Shown piece after piece: positions 56,239-64,000 of a stretch of DNA of 64,000 nt. The first letter of the stretch is position 1, and each line of letters starts with the position of its first letter. The stretch comes from Arcicella rosea. GTDB taxonomy: Bacteria > Bacteroidota > Bacteroidia > Cytophagales > Spirosomataceae. The notes under the pieces are model-generated. The model was not told the DNA's origin, did no database searches, and saw only the letters and a list, made by a program, of their open reading frames with translations. The stretch covers positions 124,001 to 188,000 of the forward strand of contig NZ_JACHKT010000001.1 of the NCBI RefSeq assembly GCF_014204325.1, written 5' to 3'. The translations under genes and the position numbers were made by a program.

Positions 56239-56724
56239 TTATTTATTTCCTTTTAATTCGGTAACCATTTCTGCCACTTTTTCGCTAAGTTCTGCTTTAT
56301 AGTTTTGCAATTTAGTAGCAATTTCCTGATTTTCAATACCCAACATTTGAATTGCTAATATTCCCGCATTTTTAGCACCATTCAATGCAACAGTAGCAAC
56401 AGGAACACCAGAAGGCATTTGTAAAATTGAAAGTACTGAATCCCAACCATCAATTGAGTTAGAAGATTTTACAGGTACTCCAATTACTGGAAGTGTTGTG
56501 ATAGAAGCAACCATACCTGGTAAATGTGCTGCACCGCCCGCACCAGCAATGATTACTTTGATTCCTCTTTCTCTGGCTGTATTGGCATAATCAACCATTT
56601 TCAAAGGTGTTCTATGTGCCGATACGATGTCTATTTCATACGCTACGCCAAATTGTTTACAAACGTCGGCAGCTTCTTGCATGACTTTGATGTCTGAAAT
56701 ACTGCCCATGATGATTCCTACCAT
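56239..56724 (-). CDS. purE: N5-carboxyaminoimidazole ribonucleotide mutase
   Basis: 161 residues, class I PurE, converting N5-CAIR to CAIR. MVGIIMGSISDIKVMQEA start, DIVSAHRTPLKMVDY with the catalytic His, and AGAGGAAHLPGMVAS are diagnostic. Pairs functionally with PurK, whose gene is upstream on the same strand, but a terminator lies between. Confidence 0.96.
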   Translation of the reverse strand: MVGIIMGSISDIKVMQEAADVCKQFGVAYEIDIVSAHRTPLKMVDYANTARERGIKVIIAGAGGAAHLPGMVASITTLPVIGVPVKSSNSIDGWDSVLSILQMPSGVPVATVALNGAKNAGILAIQMLGIENQEIATKLQNYKAELSEKVAEMVTELKGNK

Positions 56725-56780
56725 TATATACTAACTAATTAAATTGCGTTAAATGAATACAAATTTAGGGCTAAAAATCG

Positions 56781-56816
56781 AAAAAGCCTCTATTTCAAAT
56801 GGAGTAGAGGCTTTTT
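56781..56816. terminator. Terminator between purK and purE
   Basis: Stem AAAAAGCCTCTA / TAGAGGCTTTTT with a 12-nt loop; symmetrical A/T tracts. It would separate purK from purE transcription. Confidence 0.85.
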
Positions 56817-56968
56817 CGGGTATTCTTTTATTTTGCTTATTCTTACTGAAAAATGTAGTGATTGGTAAATAGTAATTGGTGATTAGTATTTTTAATCTTT
56901 TAATTATCAACTATTTATGATAAGCAAAACATTGAGTATATTGTATTCGTTACTTAAAATCATGAGAT

Positions 56969-58102
56969 TTAAGCAATCACTTTTAGTTTTTCTTTCACGA
57001 TGTTTACTTTTTCTTTTAATGAATCTAAGTTTTCATCAACTACCGTAACGTGTCCCATTTTTCGGAATGGTTTCGTGATTTTCTTGCCATATAAAAATGG
57101 ATAAACGCCTGCTATTGCCAAGGCTTCGTTCATTCCAACATATTTTGCTTCGCCAGTGTAACCATCTTCGCCCAATAAGTTTACCATTGCTGCTTTTGAA
57201 TGTGCCGAAGTATCACCCAATGGCAAGCCTAAAACGGCTCTAAGGTGTTGTTCAAATTGTGAAGTATGATTAGCTCTGATAGTATGATGTCCACTGTTGT
57301 GTGTTCGTGGAGCAACTTCATTAATCAATATTTTGCCATCTTTTGTCAAGAACATTTCTACTGCTAAAAGCCCAACGATACCAAGTTTCTCTGCTGTTTC
57401 AATCGCAATTTGTTTTGCTTCTTCATGAATACTTTCCGTAACGGCTGCTGGAGCAAATAAATATTCAACCAAATTATATACTGGATGAAATACACATTCT
57501 ACCGTTGGGAAGGTTTTTATTTCTCCATGCTCATTTCTAGCAACGATTACAGCAATTTCTTTATCGAAATCAATCGCTTTTTCTAATAAACTTGGTTCGG
57601 TAAAAGCCAATGGTAAATCAATTTCTGAACTCAGCTTTTGTACGCCTCTACCATCATAACCGCCTTTTCCTAATTTGTTGAAAGCAGGTAAGAAATTAAG
57701 GTTTTTGCTGATGTCTTCTACAGAATCTGTCAAGATAAAATCAGAAGTAGGAAGGTTATTATCCAAGTAAAACTGCTTTTGGACACGTTTATCTTGAATG
57801 ATTTCTAGTACTTCTGGTTGTGGAAATACCTTTTTGCCTTCTGAACGTAGTTTCTTTAAAGCTTCTAAATTAACGTTTTCAATTTCGATGGTAATTACTT
57901 CACAATCTTGTCCGAATTGATAAACAGTATCATAATCAAGAAAAGAACCCACTACAAATTCTGGTGCAATCTTGGCACATGGTGCATCAGGGTCTGGATC
58001 AAGTGCTTTTACATGAATATCTAAATCGATAGCAGCTTGGAGTAACATTCTTCCTAACTGTCCGCCACCTAATAAACCTAATTTGAAATTTTTAGAAAAC
58101 AT
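56969..58102 (-). CDS. purK: N5-carboxyaminoimidazole ribonucleotide synthase
   Basis: 377-residue ATP-grasp enzyme making N5-CAIR from AIR, bicarbonate and ATP. KLGLLGGGQLGRMLLQAAID start, LGKGGYDGRGVQKL (ATP-binding loop), EKAIDFDKEIAVIVARN and INEVAPRTHNSGHHTI are diagnostic. Usually adjacent to and coupled with purE; here 245 bases and a terminator intervene. Confidence 0.96.
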   Translation of the reverse strand: MFSKNFKLGLLGGGQLGRMLLQAAIDLDIHVKALDPDPDAPCAKIAPEFVVGSFLDYDTVYQFGQDCEVITIEIENVNLEALKKLRSEGKKVFPQPEVLEIIQDKRVQKQFYLDNNLPTSDFILTDSVEDISKNLNFLPAFNKLGKGGYDGRGVQKLSSEIDLPLAFTEPSLLEKAIDFDKEIAVIVARNEHGEIKTFPTVECVFHPVYNLVEYLFAPAAVTESIHEEAKQIAIETAEKLGIVGLLAVEMFLTKDGKILINEVAPRTHNSGHHTIRANHTSQFEQHLRAVLGLPLGDTSAHSKAAMVNLLGEDGYTGEAKYVGMNEALAIAGVYPFLYGKKITKPFRKMGHVTVVDENLDSLKEKVNIVKEKLKVIA

Positions 58103-58233
58103 TTTTTATTGAGATAAAATGATTGGAGCTTTAAGATTTTGAGACTTTAAGACTTAGGACTTTAAGAATAATTTGTCAATGTTCTTTATCCCACAGATTT
58201 TTCATCTATTTTTAAATTTTCATCAAAATTACG

Positions 58234-58261
58234 TTGAAATCTGTAAACCTTAGTAAATTTG
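58234..58261 (+). promoter_or_regulatory. Promoter for the DUF6580 gene
   Basis: TTG (58234-58236), 17-bp spacer, TAAATTTG (58254-58261), 45 bases before the ATG. Confidence 0.65.
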
Positions 58262-58306
58262 TATATTCTAATATAAATTAGAATGGAAATTTAGGAGAAA
58301 ATATTC

Positions 58307-58873
58307 ATGAAAAATTCAATAAACCTTCGTTTTGGTGTATTAGTTGCTATCATTTTGGTTGCTATTGCCTTTCGTTTTTTAGCGGTGATTGCACCAACAT
58401 TATCCAACTTTTCACCTGTAGGAACAATCGCATTGTTCGGAGGGGCTTATTTTGCAAAAAAGCAATGGGCTTTTATTATACCAATGGCTGCCTTGTGGTT
58501 ATCTAATTTGGTGTTAAACAATGTTTTTTATAAGCAGTGGTATCCTACTTTTTCATTTGGTTTTGATTTAGGCACTTTCTTTTGTTTTGCTTTGGTAGTA
58601 GCGATAGGCATCCTTACGCTAAAGAAAGTAACAGTTACAAGCTTACTTACCGCTAATTTATTAGGCACAGTTGTATTCTTTGTAGTGTCTAACTTTTTAG
58701 TTTGGACTGGTGGTAAAATGTATCCACAAACTTTTGAAGGTTTAATGTCATGTTATACAATGGCTTTACCTTTCTTGAAAAATACTTTGACGAGTAATTT
58801 AATTTTCTCAGCAATCATGTTTGGTGCTTTTGAATATGCAAAATCAACTTCTAAAGTTTTACAATTGCAATAA
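58307..58873 (+). CDS. DUF6580 family membrane protein
   Basis: 188 residues with about five transmembrane segments. NFSPVGTIALFGGAYFAKKQ near the N-terminus, WLSNLVLNNVFY, and a C-terminal TFEGLMSCYTMALPFLKNTL are characteristic of DUF6580, a putative small-molecule transporter family resembling ECF S-components. In some bacteria it is under cobalamin riboswitch control; no such element is seen here, only an ordinary promoter. Divergent from purK, followed by a terminator and the third repeat array. Confidence 0.8.
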   Translation: MKNSINLRFGVLVAIILVAIAFRFLAVIAPTLSNFSPVGTIALFGGAYFAKKQWAFIIPMAALWLSNLVLNNVFYKQWYPTFSFGFDLGTFFCFALVVAIGILTLKKVTVTSLLTANLLGTVVFFVVSNFLVWTGGKMYPQTFEGLMSCYTMALPFLKNTLTSNLIFSAIMFGAFEYAKSTSKVLQLQ

Positions 58874-58900
58874 GAACCTTAGAAAATCAATCATATCAGC

Positions 58901-58933
58901 AATAGTGTAGGTAATCCCTGCACTATTTTTTTT
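58901..58933 (+). terminator. Terminator after the DUF6580 gene
   Basis: Stem AATAGTGTAGG / CCTGCACTATT (one mismatch) followed by eight T residues. Confidence 0.8.
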
Positions 58934-59014
58934 GTGCCTATTGCTGGGATTTATCCTAATTACCTAATTTTCAATTTTGTAAATATTGATTTATCATTGA
59001 CAAAACACTCTTCT

Positions 59015-59310
59015 TTTATGGTTAGAAATCCTATTTTTCACCCTTGAAAAATTATTTAATAAGGTAGAAACAAACATTTTCACCCCTGAAAAACTATTTT
59101 GTATGGTAGAAATAAATATTTTCACCCCTGAAAAACTATTTTGTATGGTAGAAATAAATATTTTCACCCCTGAAAAACTATTTTGTAGGATAGAAACAAA
59201 TATTTTCACCCTTGAAAAATTATTTAGTAGGGTAGAAACAAATATTTTCACCCTTGAAAAACTATTTTGTAAGGTAGAAAAAAACATTTTCACCCTTGAA
59301 AAACTTCTTC
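59015..59310. repeat. 42-bp tandem array made of two 21-bp half units (array 3)
   Basis: TTTCACCC starts at 59036, 59078, 59120, 59162, 59204, 59246 and 59288: six steps of exactly 42 bp. Half units are TTTCACCCCTGAAAAACTAT and TTTGTATGGTAGAAATAAAT (plus one base each). Units differ by only a few substitutions (CCCC/CCCT, GTATGG/GTAAGG/AGTAGG). No spacers, so not CRISPR. Confidence 0.92.
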
Positions 59311-59382
59311 ATTCGTCAGAAGCGATTCCTCAATCACTCATTACAAATAGGGGATAGGCATTTTAAAAAGTGGTATAGGCAT

Positions 59383-59426
59383 AAAAAAATAACAGATGAC
59401 TTGAATCAAATTCATGTCATCTGTTA
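59383..59426 (-). terminator. Terminator of the aroA transcript
   Basis: Stem TAACAGATGAC / GTCATCTGTTA; read on the minus strand it is followed by a run of T residues. Confidence 0.85.
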
Positions 59427-59472
59427 AAGTATTATTCACAAGTAATTGTTGATTTATCAACAGAATGATTGA

Positions 59473-60708
59473 TTATGCTTCAATATCAACAATCTTGGCA
59501 ATATGTTTCCAAAACGAAGGATATGATTTCACGACTACATCTGGTTCTTCAATCGTAATGTCTGAAACCAACGCTAAAGGAGCAAAAGCCATTGCCATTC
59601 TATGGTCATCGTAAGTATGAATAGCCGTATCTGCTTTAATGGCTTCTCCACTTGCCGTTAATAAGTATTTATGATTTTTTTCTATTTCTACTAAACTTCC
59701 GCCAATTTTGGCTAGTTCAGTTTGCAAAGCATAGATACGGTCGGTTTCTTTTACTTTTAAAGATTCCACGCCTGTTAATGTAAGTGGAATGTTTTTAGCC
59801 GCCGCCACAACACAAACTGTCTGAGCTAAGTCTGGACAATTGGTGAAATCCCAAGCCAAAGAAGCTTCCGCAGGAATTTTAGTCAATTTGAAGCCACGAC
59901 CAGTATATTCAGATTTCACGCCTAAATGACTCATGATGTCAGTAATCACAGAATCACCTTGTAATGAATTTTCTTTTAAGCCTAATAATTCTAATTCAGC
60001 ATCTTCAAATTCAGAAAGTGCAACCATCGAAAACCAATAGCTTGCTCCCGACCAATCTGATTCAATAGCATAAGGAATTACTTCATATTGTTGTGCAGGC
60101 ACGGTAATCGTCATGTTTTCCCAATCAGGAGTAACCGTAATACCGAAACTTTTCATTTGTTGAATCGTCATTTCGATATATGGCTTAGAGCCTAAATCAC
60201 CAGTAATGGTTAAAATTAGTCCTTCTGGCAATAAAGGGGCAATCATCAAGATGGCAGAAATGTATTGCGAAGAAACATCACCTCTAATGGATAAATTTTT
60301 ATTTCCAGAGAAATTAAAACCATTCAATTGCAGAGGCGGATAACCTTCTTTATTCAAATATTCAATATCAGCACCCAAAGAACGAAGTGCATCTACCAGA
60401 ATACCAATCGGACGCTCGCACATTCTTGGCGTACCCGTCATTGTTTTTTGTTGACCCGTTACCGAGAAAAAAGCAGTCAAGAAACGCATGGTAGTTCCAG
60501 CATCAATCACATCAGCGATGGCATCATCAGAAGCCAACAAACGCATCATCGTTTGAGTATCACGAGCTTCGGCAAGGTTCGATAAATTATCTTTTCCCTT
60601 TGCCAAGGCATTGATAATCAAAGCACGATTAGATTCTGATTTAGAAGAAGGTAATGGAATTTCCGTTTGGAAAGATTTTTGTACTTTGGGAAGGAATAGC
60701 TTTTTCAA
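59473..60708 (-). CDS. aroA: 3-phosphoshikimate 1-carboxyvinyltransferase (EPSP synthase)
   Basis: 411 residues; sixth step of the shikimate pathway. LPSSKSESNRALIINALAKG near the N-terminus (shikimate-3-phosphate site), DAGTTMRFLTAFFS (PEP/glyphosate site, with the N-DAGTAMRF-type motif), GDVSSQYISAILM and KVKETDRIYALQTEL towards the end. Slightly shorter than E. coli AroA (427), usual for Bacteroidota. Glyphosate-class assignment would need alignment. Stands alone. Confidence 0.95.
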   Translation of the reverse strand: MKKLFLPKVQKSFQTEIPLPSSKSESNRALIINALAKGKDNLSNLAEARDTQTMMRLLASDDAIADVIDAGTTMRFLTAFFSVTGQQKTMTGTPRMCERPIGILVDALRSLGADIEYLNKEGYPPLQLNGFNFSGNKNLSIRGDVSSQYISAILMIAPLLPEGLILTITGDLGSKPYIEMTIQQMKSFGITVTPDWENMTITVPAQQYEVIPYAIESDWSGASYWFSMVALSEFEDAELELLGLKENSLQGDSVITDIMSHLGVKSEYTGRGFKLTKIPAEASLAWDFTNCPDLAQTVCVVAAAKNIPLTLTGVESLKVKETDRIYALQTELAKIGGSLVEIEKNHKYLLTASGEAIKADTAIHTYDDHRMAMAFAPLALVSDITIEEPDVVVKSYPSFWKHIAKIVDIEA

Positions 60709-60849
60709 TGTGTGATTTCGGATTTATTTTCGGGAAAAAACACTCCCGATACACTTCTCTGATTCGTTTTTGGGATTTAAAGAACACAAAGATAAGGGAA
60801 AAGCTTGAAAAAGTCCTGAAAGAAAGCATACTTGATGAATGAGATTTGA

Positions 60850-61314
60850 TTATGGCAAAGGTTCATTATTCTCGATAATACTTTCCCTAAATCGTTCCTG
60901 ATACATTTCAAGCAACTGTTCTAATTGCCATGCAGTAATATCCAATTGTTGAATAGGAATTTCTTGAATTCTCCCATTATTGGTAAAAACCAACGTTTCG
61001 GAATAATGATTTCCCTTCACTTCTGGACGAATCTGTAATCCATGAACAAATGCCCAAGAAACAAAAGGTTGTCCAACTACTTGTATACCATCTTGACTTA
61101 TAATGAGTTTAGCCTTCACCTTGATTTTTTCTAAATACTGATAAATCAAAAATACACTAGTGAATAAACAAACAGCACTTGATAAGTATTCTGTTCTAAT
61201 CAAGAAATAAATAACATATAAAAACGTCCCTAAGCCGCCCAAGAGTAATAAATGTTGGTCGGAGGGACGAGTATTAATGATTGAAATATGAGGAATATTA
61301 TTGTTGTCAGACAT
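60850..61314 (-). CDS. Two-helix membrane protein with PH-like domain, unknown function
   Basis: 154 residues. Two transmembrane segments (LLLLGGLGTFLYVIYFLI about 22-39, and SAVCLFTSVFLIYQYL about 45-60) followed by a soluble beta-rich domain: AKLIISQDGIQVVGQPFVSW, LVFTNNGRIQEIPIQQLDIT, and a C-terminal amphipathic helix WQLEQLLEMYQERF. This is the layout of bacterial PH-like (YcxB/DUF304-like) membrane proteins. Starts two bases from the end of the YqgE gene, on the same strand and likely cotranscribed. Confidence 0.7.
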   Translation of the reverse strand: MSDNNNIPHISIINTRPSDQHLLLLGGLGTFLYVIYFLIRTEYLSSAVCLFTSVFLIYQYLEKIKVKAKLIISQDGIQVVGQPFVSWAFVHGLQIRPEVKGNHYSETLVFTNNGRIQEIPIQQLDITAWQLEQLLEMYQERFRESIIENNEPLP

Positions 61315-61315
61315 T

Positions 61316-61870
61316 TTAATTCAAGCTTGGATCGCTTGGATAATTCGCTAGTACTTTGAACGAGCCACCCATTTCTTTAAGAATTGTTCTCCAGAAATTT
61401 TCTGGAGGCGTATCAAAAATAACATCCGAAGTAGTACTTGAAACTATCCAAGAATCTTTTTTGAGTTCATTATCAAGTTGGTCATCTTCCCAACCTGAAT
61501 AGCCAATAAAACAACGAATATCTTTAGGCGATAATACTCCATTATTGAGGAGGCTCTTTACTTGTTGGAAATTTCCACCCCAAGTAACACCCTCCATCAA
61601 GGTAATTCCCCCGTCGATAATATCAGGACGGCGATGCACATAGTGCAGAGTATTATGCTGAACGGGACCACCGACATAAAGTGGTACGTCAGGATAAATA
61701 TTTTCTTCCAATACATCATCCAGATTGAGATTGGAAGTTTGGTTCAGAATCAATCCGAAAGAGCCTTGGTTCGTCTCATGTTCACAAATTAATACAACAC
61801 TTCGGTTGAAATTCGGATCCTTGAGAAAAGGTTCGGAAATGAGTATAGAGCCCTTTGTGATGTTTTTCAT
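61316..61870 (-). CDS. YqgE/AlgH family protein (UPF0301)
   Basis: 184 residues. GSILISEPFLKDPNFNRSVV start, ICEHETNQGSFGLILNQ, PLYVGGPVQHNTLHYVHRRP, and FIGYSGWEDDQLDNELKKDS are the conserved segments. AlgH regulates alginate in Pseudomonas; general role unclear, possibly a transcriptional or redox adaptor. Directly upstream of the PH-like membrane gene and divergent from folK. Confidence 0.93.
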   Translation of the reverse strand: MKNITKGSILISEPFLKDPNFNRSVVLICEHETNQGSFGLILNQTSNLNLDDVLEENIYPDVPLYVGGPVQHNTLHYVHRRPDIIDGGITLMEGVTWGGNFQQVKSLLNNGVLSPKDIRCFIGYSGWEDDQLDNELKKDSWIVSSTTSDVIFDTPPENFWRTILKEMGGSFKVLANYPSDPSLN

Positions 61871-62011
61871 GGTAGGTATTTAAAGGATTATTGGTGAATT
61901 AAGCGATATTTATAAATCTTTGCAAGAATATACACAACGAAAAGCGAATCGGTCTGTAATAATATAGATTATATGCTATGGAGCTTAAAAAGAAGTTTAA
62001 TTAAAAATACA

Positions 62012-62521
62012 ATGCAAAAGCTAAATCTCCAAACGACTTACTTACTTTTAGGGTCAAATTTAGGAAACAGAGTTGAAATGCTGGAAAATGCCATTCAATT
62101 AATAGCGAATAAGATTGGATTGATTGCCAAACGTTCAAAATTTTACGAAACAGCTCCTTGGGGTGTGGAAAACCAACCTAATTATTTAAACTTAGCTCTT
62201 GCTGTTGAAACAACGCTCAGTTCAAAAGAATTGTTGCTACAAGCACAAATGATTGAAGAAATGTTGGGGAGAGTGCGAATCGAAAAATGGGGTGCAAGGC
62301 TCATTGATATTGATATTATTTTTCATGGAAATCAAATTATTGATGAACCTTCGCTGACACTTCCACATCCTTTGATGCAAGATAGAAACTTTGTATTAGT
62401 GCCATTAGAAGAAATTGCAGCAGATTTTATTCATCCAGTATTTCAGAAAAGTATTCAAGTATTATACAATGTTTGTCCAGATATTGGCGAAGTAAAACCT
62501 TATTTAATCCCCACAGAATAA
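62012..62521 (+). CDS. folK: 2-amino-4-hydroxy-6-hydroxymethyldihydropteridine diphosphokinase
   Basis: 169 residues from ATG 62012 (MQKLNLQTTYLLLGSN); an ATG 39 bases upstream is less likely. Transfers pyrophosphate from ATP to hydroxymethyldihydropterin in folate synthesis. LLLGSNLGNRVEML start, FYETAPWGVENQPNYLNLAL, and GARLIDIDIIFHG (metal-binding Asp pair) with LPHPLMQDRNFVLVPLEEIA are diagnostic. Its last 22 bases overlap the 3' end of the opposite-strand kinase gene. Confidence 0.95.
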   Translation: MQKLNLQTTYLLLGSNLGNRVEMLENAIQLIANKIGLIAKRSKFYETAPWGVENQPNYLNLALAVETTLSSKELLLQAQMIEEMLGRVRIEKWGARLIDIDIIFHGNQIIDEPSLTLPHPLMQDRNFVLVPLEEIAADFIHPVFQKSIQVLYNVCPDIGEVKPYLIPTE

Positions 62522-63873
62522 GGAAGCAGTAAAGTAAAAAAAGTAGAATTATCAGAACAATGTGCGTTGATATTTCCTCCATGAAGTTTCACAATTCGGT
62601 TGACTAAAGATAAACCTACTCCATAACCTTTGATACTTGCCGTATTTTGGCTTCTGTAGAAAGGCTCGAAAACTAAGGCGATTTCTTTTTGTGCCATCGC
62701 ACCTTTGTTTTCAAATTGTACTTCAATTTGTTTTTCCAAGAAACGAATACTTACTCTCACCGTATGGTTTTCAGAGAATTTACAGCCATTTTCCATTAAA
62801 TTGACAAAAGCTGTTTTCAATAATTGTGCATTGCCTTGAATTACTAATTCTGAATCTTCGTCGATTTCACTGGTAAAGTTTACTTGTACTTGATAATCCT
62901 TTTCGGCTTGTAATAGTAAATCGCCAGCTTCCCAGATAATTTCATCGAGGCGAACCTCATCGTACATCAAACTATGGTTCAAATCACTTACTTTGGCTAA
63001 TTCTAACAAAGTATTTGAAAGCTGACCAAGTTCACGAATATCTTGTCTGACAGACTGCAACGTTGCCAAATATTGTTCTTCACTTCTGCTTTTCAATAAA
63101 GTAACATCTATTTGCGAACCGATTTTCATCAAAGGGTTTTTCATTTCATGAGAAACATTCGACACAAATAGATTTTGCAAACGAAATACTTCACTGATTC
63201 TTTCTAAAAGTTCGTTGAAAGTAGCAGTAAGTTGTCCAATTTCATCTTTAGGATTTTGAATCGTAAGCCTTTGATTAACGTTTTGTGGATAAATAGTTTT
63301 TACTTGTTTGATTACTTCAGAAATAGGCGACAAAGCACGAACAGAAAAATACCAACCCGTTACTGCCACGACAGCAATCACAATAAAAAACAAACCAAAC
63401 ATGGTGTTTTGAAGGTTTTTTAAATCTCGTTCCCCTGATAAATCTACTGCACCAGCAATGGTTACAACACGATTGAAACGGTCACGATAGAGGATTCCAA
63501 CAATTTTAAAATCTCCTTGTGTAAACCTTGAAACTCGCTCTTTTCTGACTTGGTTAAGCATTTCCGAAGAAATCTTAAAACCACTTGTATCATTACTTGA
63601 ATATACTTTTAGGTTTTCGTAATCGTAAATAATGAGGTTTTCACGATAAAGTACATCGTTATTAGTTTGGTTGATTTTCTTGAGTAATTTATAATTTACT
63701 TCGTTGATGGTAACCAATAATTTAGCTGAAGTAGAAGCTTTTTGAGTAAGACGATTATAAAATTCTTCTTTGACGTAATTATAACGCAAACCATAAATAA
63801 CGATAAAAATTGCCAAGACAATTACAGACACCAAAAGTGTAAATTGTAAAGTAAGTTTTGCCCGAATTTGCAT
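62500..63873 (-). CDS. Two-component sensor histidine kinase with HAMP domain
   Basis: 457 residues: TM1 (about 11-28), periplasmic sensor (about 29-157), TM2 (about 158-175), HAMP (about 176-230, ending EIGQLTATFNELLERI), HisKA with His242 in VSNVSHEMKNPLMKI, and HATPase with MENGCKFSENH (N box) and KGYGVGLSLVNRIVKLHGG (G box). The usual HELRTPL is HEMKNPL here. The response regulator gene lies just upstream on the same strand and runs off the window. Sensor ligand unknown. Confidence 0.94.
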   Translation of the reverse strand: MQIRAKLTLQFTLLVSVIVLAIFIVIYGLRYNYVKEEFYNRLTQKASTSAKLLVTINEVNYKLLKKINQTNNDVLYRENLIIYDYENLKVYSSNDTSGFKISSEMLNQVRKERVSRFTQGDFKIVGILYRDRFNRVVTIAGAVDLSGERDLKNLQNTMFGLFFIVIAVVAVTGWYFSVRALSPISEVIKQVKTIYPQNVNQRLTIQNPKDEIGQLTATFNELLERISEVFRLQNLFVSNVSHEMKNPLMKIGSQIDVTLLKSRSEEQYLATLQSVRQDIRELGQLSNTLLELAKVSDLNHSLMYDEVRLDEIIWEAGDLLLQAEKDYQVQVNFTSEIDEDSELVIQGNAQLLKTAFVNLMENGCKFSENHTVRVSIRFLEKQIEVQFENKGAMAQKEIALVFEPFYRSQNTASIKGYGVGLSLVNRIVKLHGGNINAHCSDNSTFFTLLLPYSVGIK

Positions 63874-63906
63874 GATTTATCTAGCGTTTTTTGATGTTAC
63901 CTTAAA

Positions 63907-64000
63907 TTACTCTTCAACCTTTAATACATAACCAACACCATATTGAGTATGAATCAATTTAGTATCATAGTTTTTATCGACTTTTTTGCGAAGCATCGTC
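63907..64000 (-). CDS. OmpR/PhoB-type response regulator, C-terminal fragment
   Basis: Only the last 30 residues are in the window (LRKKVDKNYDTKLIHTQYGV, then GYVLKVEE and TAA at 63907-63909). This is the end of a winged-helix DNA-binding domain: LRxKxD...IxTxxGxGY is the OmpR/PhoB wing. The N-terminal receiver domain lies beyond the right edge. Partner of the kinase at 62.5 kb, separated by 33 bases. Confidence 0.85.
   Translation of the reverse strand, partial: TMLRKKVDKNYDTKLIHTQYGVGYVLKVEE

Larger units (their letters stand above)
58874..59472. other. Convergent intergenic region with tandem array
   Basis: About 600 bases between DUF6580 and aroA, both ending here. It holds a terminator for each and the 42-bp array between them. 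No gene; ORFs on both strands over the array are artefacts of its period. Confidence 0.65.

Noticed and set aside
58994-59357. ORFs on both strands through array 3 (FSGVKIF and NIFTPEK repeats)
   Set aside because: Same reason as for array 2; also no recognisable start or promoter.
60641-60842. Two 62-codon ORFs around the aroA start
   Set aside because: They overlap each other on opposite strands and the aroA N-terminus; no family features.

Overview
The window is an AT-rich chromosomal segment of a member of the Bacteroidota, most likely a Cytophagales-type environmental bacterium. The evidence is the gene families (DUF5522, DUF4834, DUF1684, the FtsL-like protein beside rsmH, zinc-free S14 and L36), the promoters of the Bacteroidota TTG / TAnnTTTG type, and the weak Shine-Dalgarno sequences. 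I cannot name the genus.

Layout. 1-9.1 kb is mixed accessory and housekeeping sequence. It holds the 5' part of a type III-like restriction/helicase gene, a fibronectin-III-like gene broken by an in-frame stop, a P-loop kinase, a GNAT acetyltransferase, a tiny DUF5522 gene, ornithine aminotransferase (rocD), a Crp/Fnr regulator facing a YciI gene, and a family 2 glycosyltransferase. 9.3-26.5 kb is the complete S10-spc-alpha ribosomal block from rplC to rplQ (28 ribosomal/translation genes plus secY, map and rpoA), but without rpsJ in front of rplC. The block has promoter-like sites before rplC, rpsH and secY, unusually long spacers that mostly hold stem-loops, and one 17-nt hairpin motif that occurs only before rplE and rplR. 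26.6-38.3 kb carries a lipoprotein, an SGNH-like protein and a split division/cell wall cluster: rsmH and ftsL-like, then an insert (Crp/Fnr regulator, tandem repeat, Kelch protein, LytS-type kinase), then the PASTA penicillin-binding protein, murE and mraY. 38.5-45.6 kb holds DUF4834, an unknown exported acidic protein and a tripartite RND efflux operon. 45.7-64 kb is housekeeping: two tandem M28 peptidases, purN, a META-like lipoprotein, a rhodanese-thioredoxin fusion, eno with ftsB/divIC, a low-molecular-weight phosphatase with DUF1684, gpmI, a LysM protein, purE, purK, DUF6580, aroA, a PH-like membrane protein, YqgE/AlgH, folK, and a two-component system cut by the right edge.

Three intergenic tandem arrays (about 2.3, 30.4 and 59.0 kb) have unrelated sequence but the same spacing, 21 bp or 42 bp (2 x 21). 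Because 21 is divisible by three, they produce repetitive spurious ORFs on both strands. The shared period, the hairpin pair before the genes of the two 5S-rRNA-binding proteins L5 and L18, and the stem-loop-rich ribosomal spacers are the observations that ordinary annotation would miss. No tRNA, rRNA or CRISPR array was seen.
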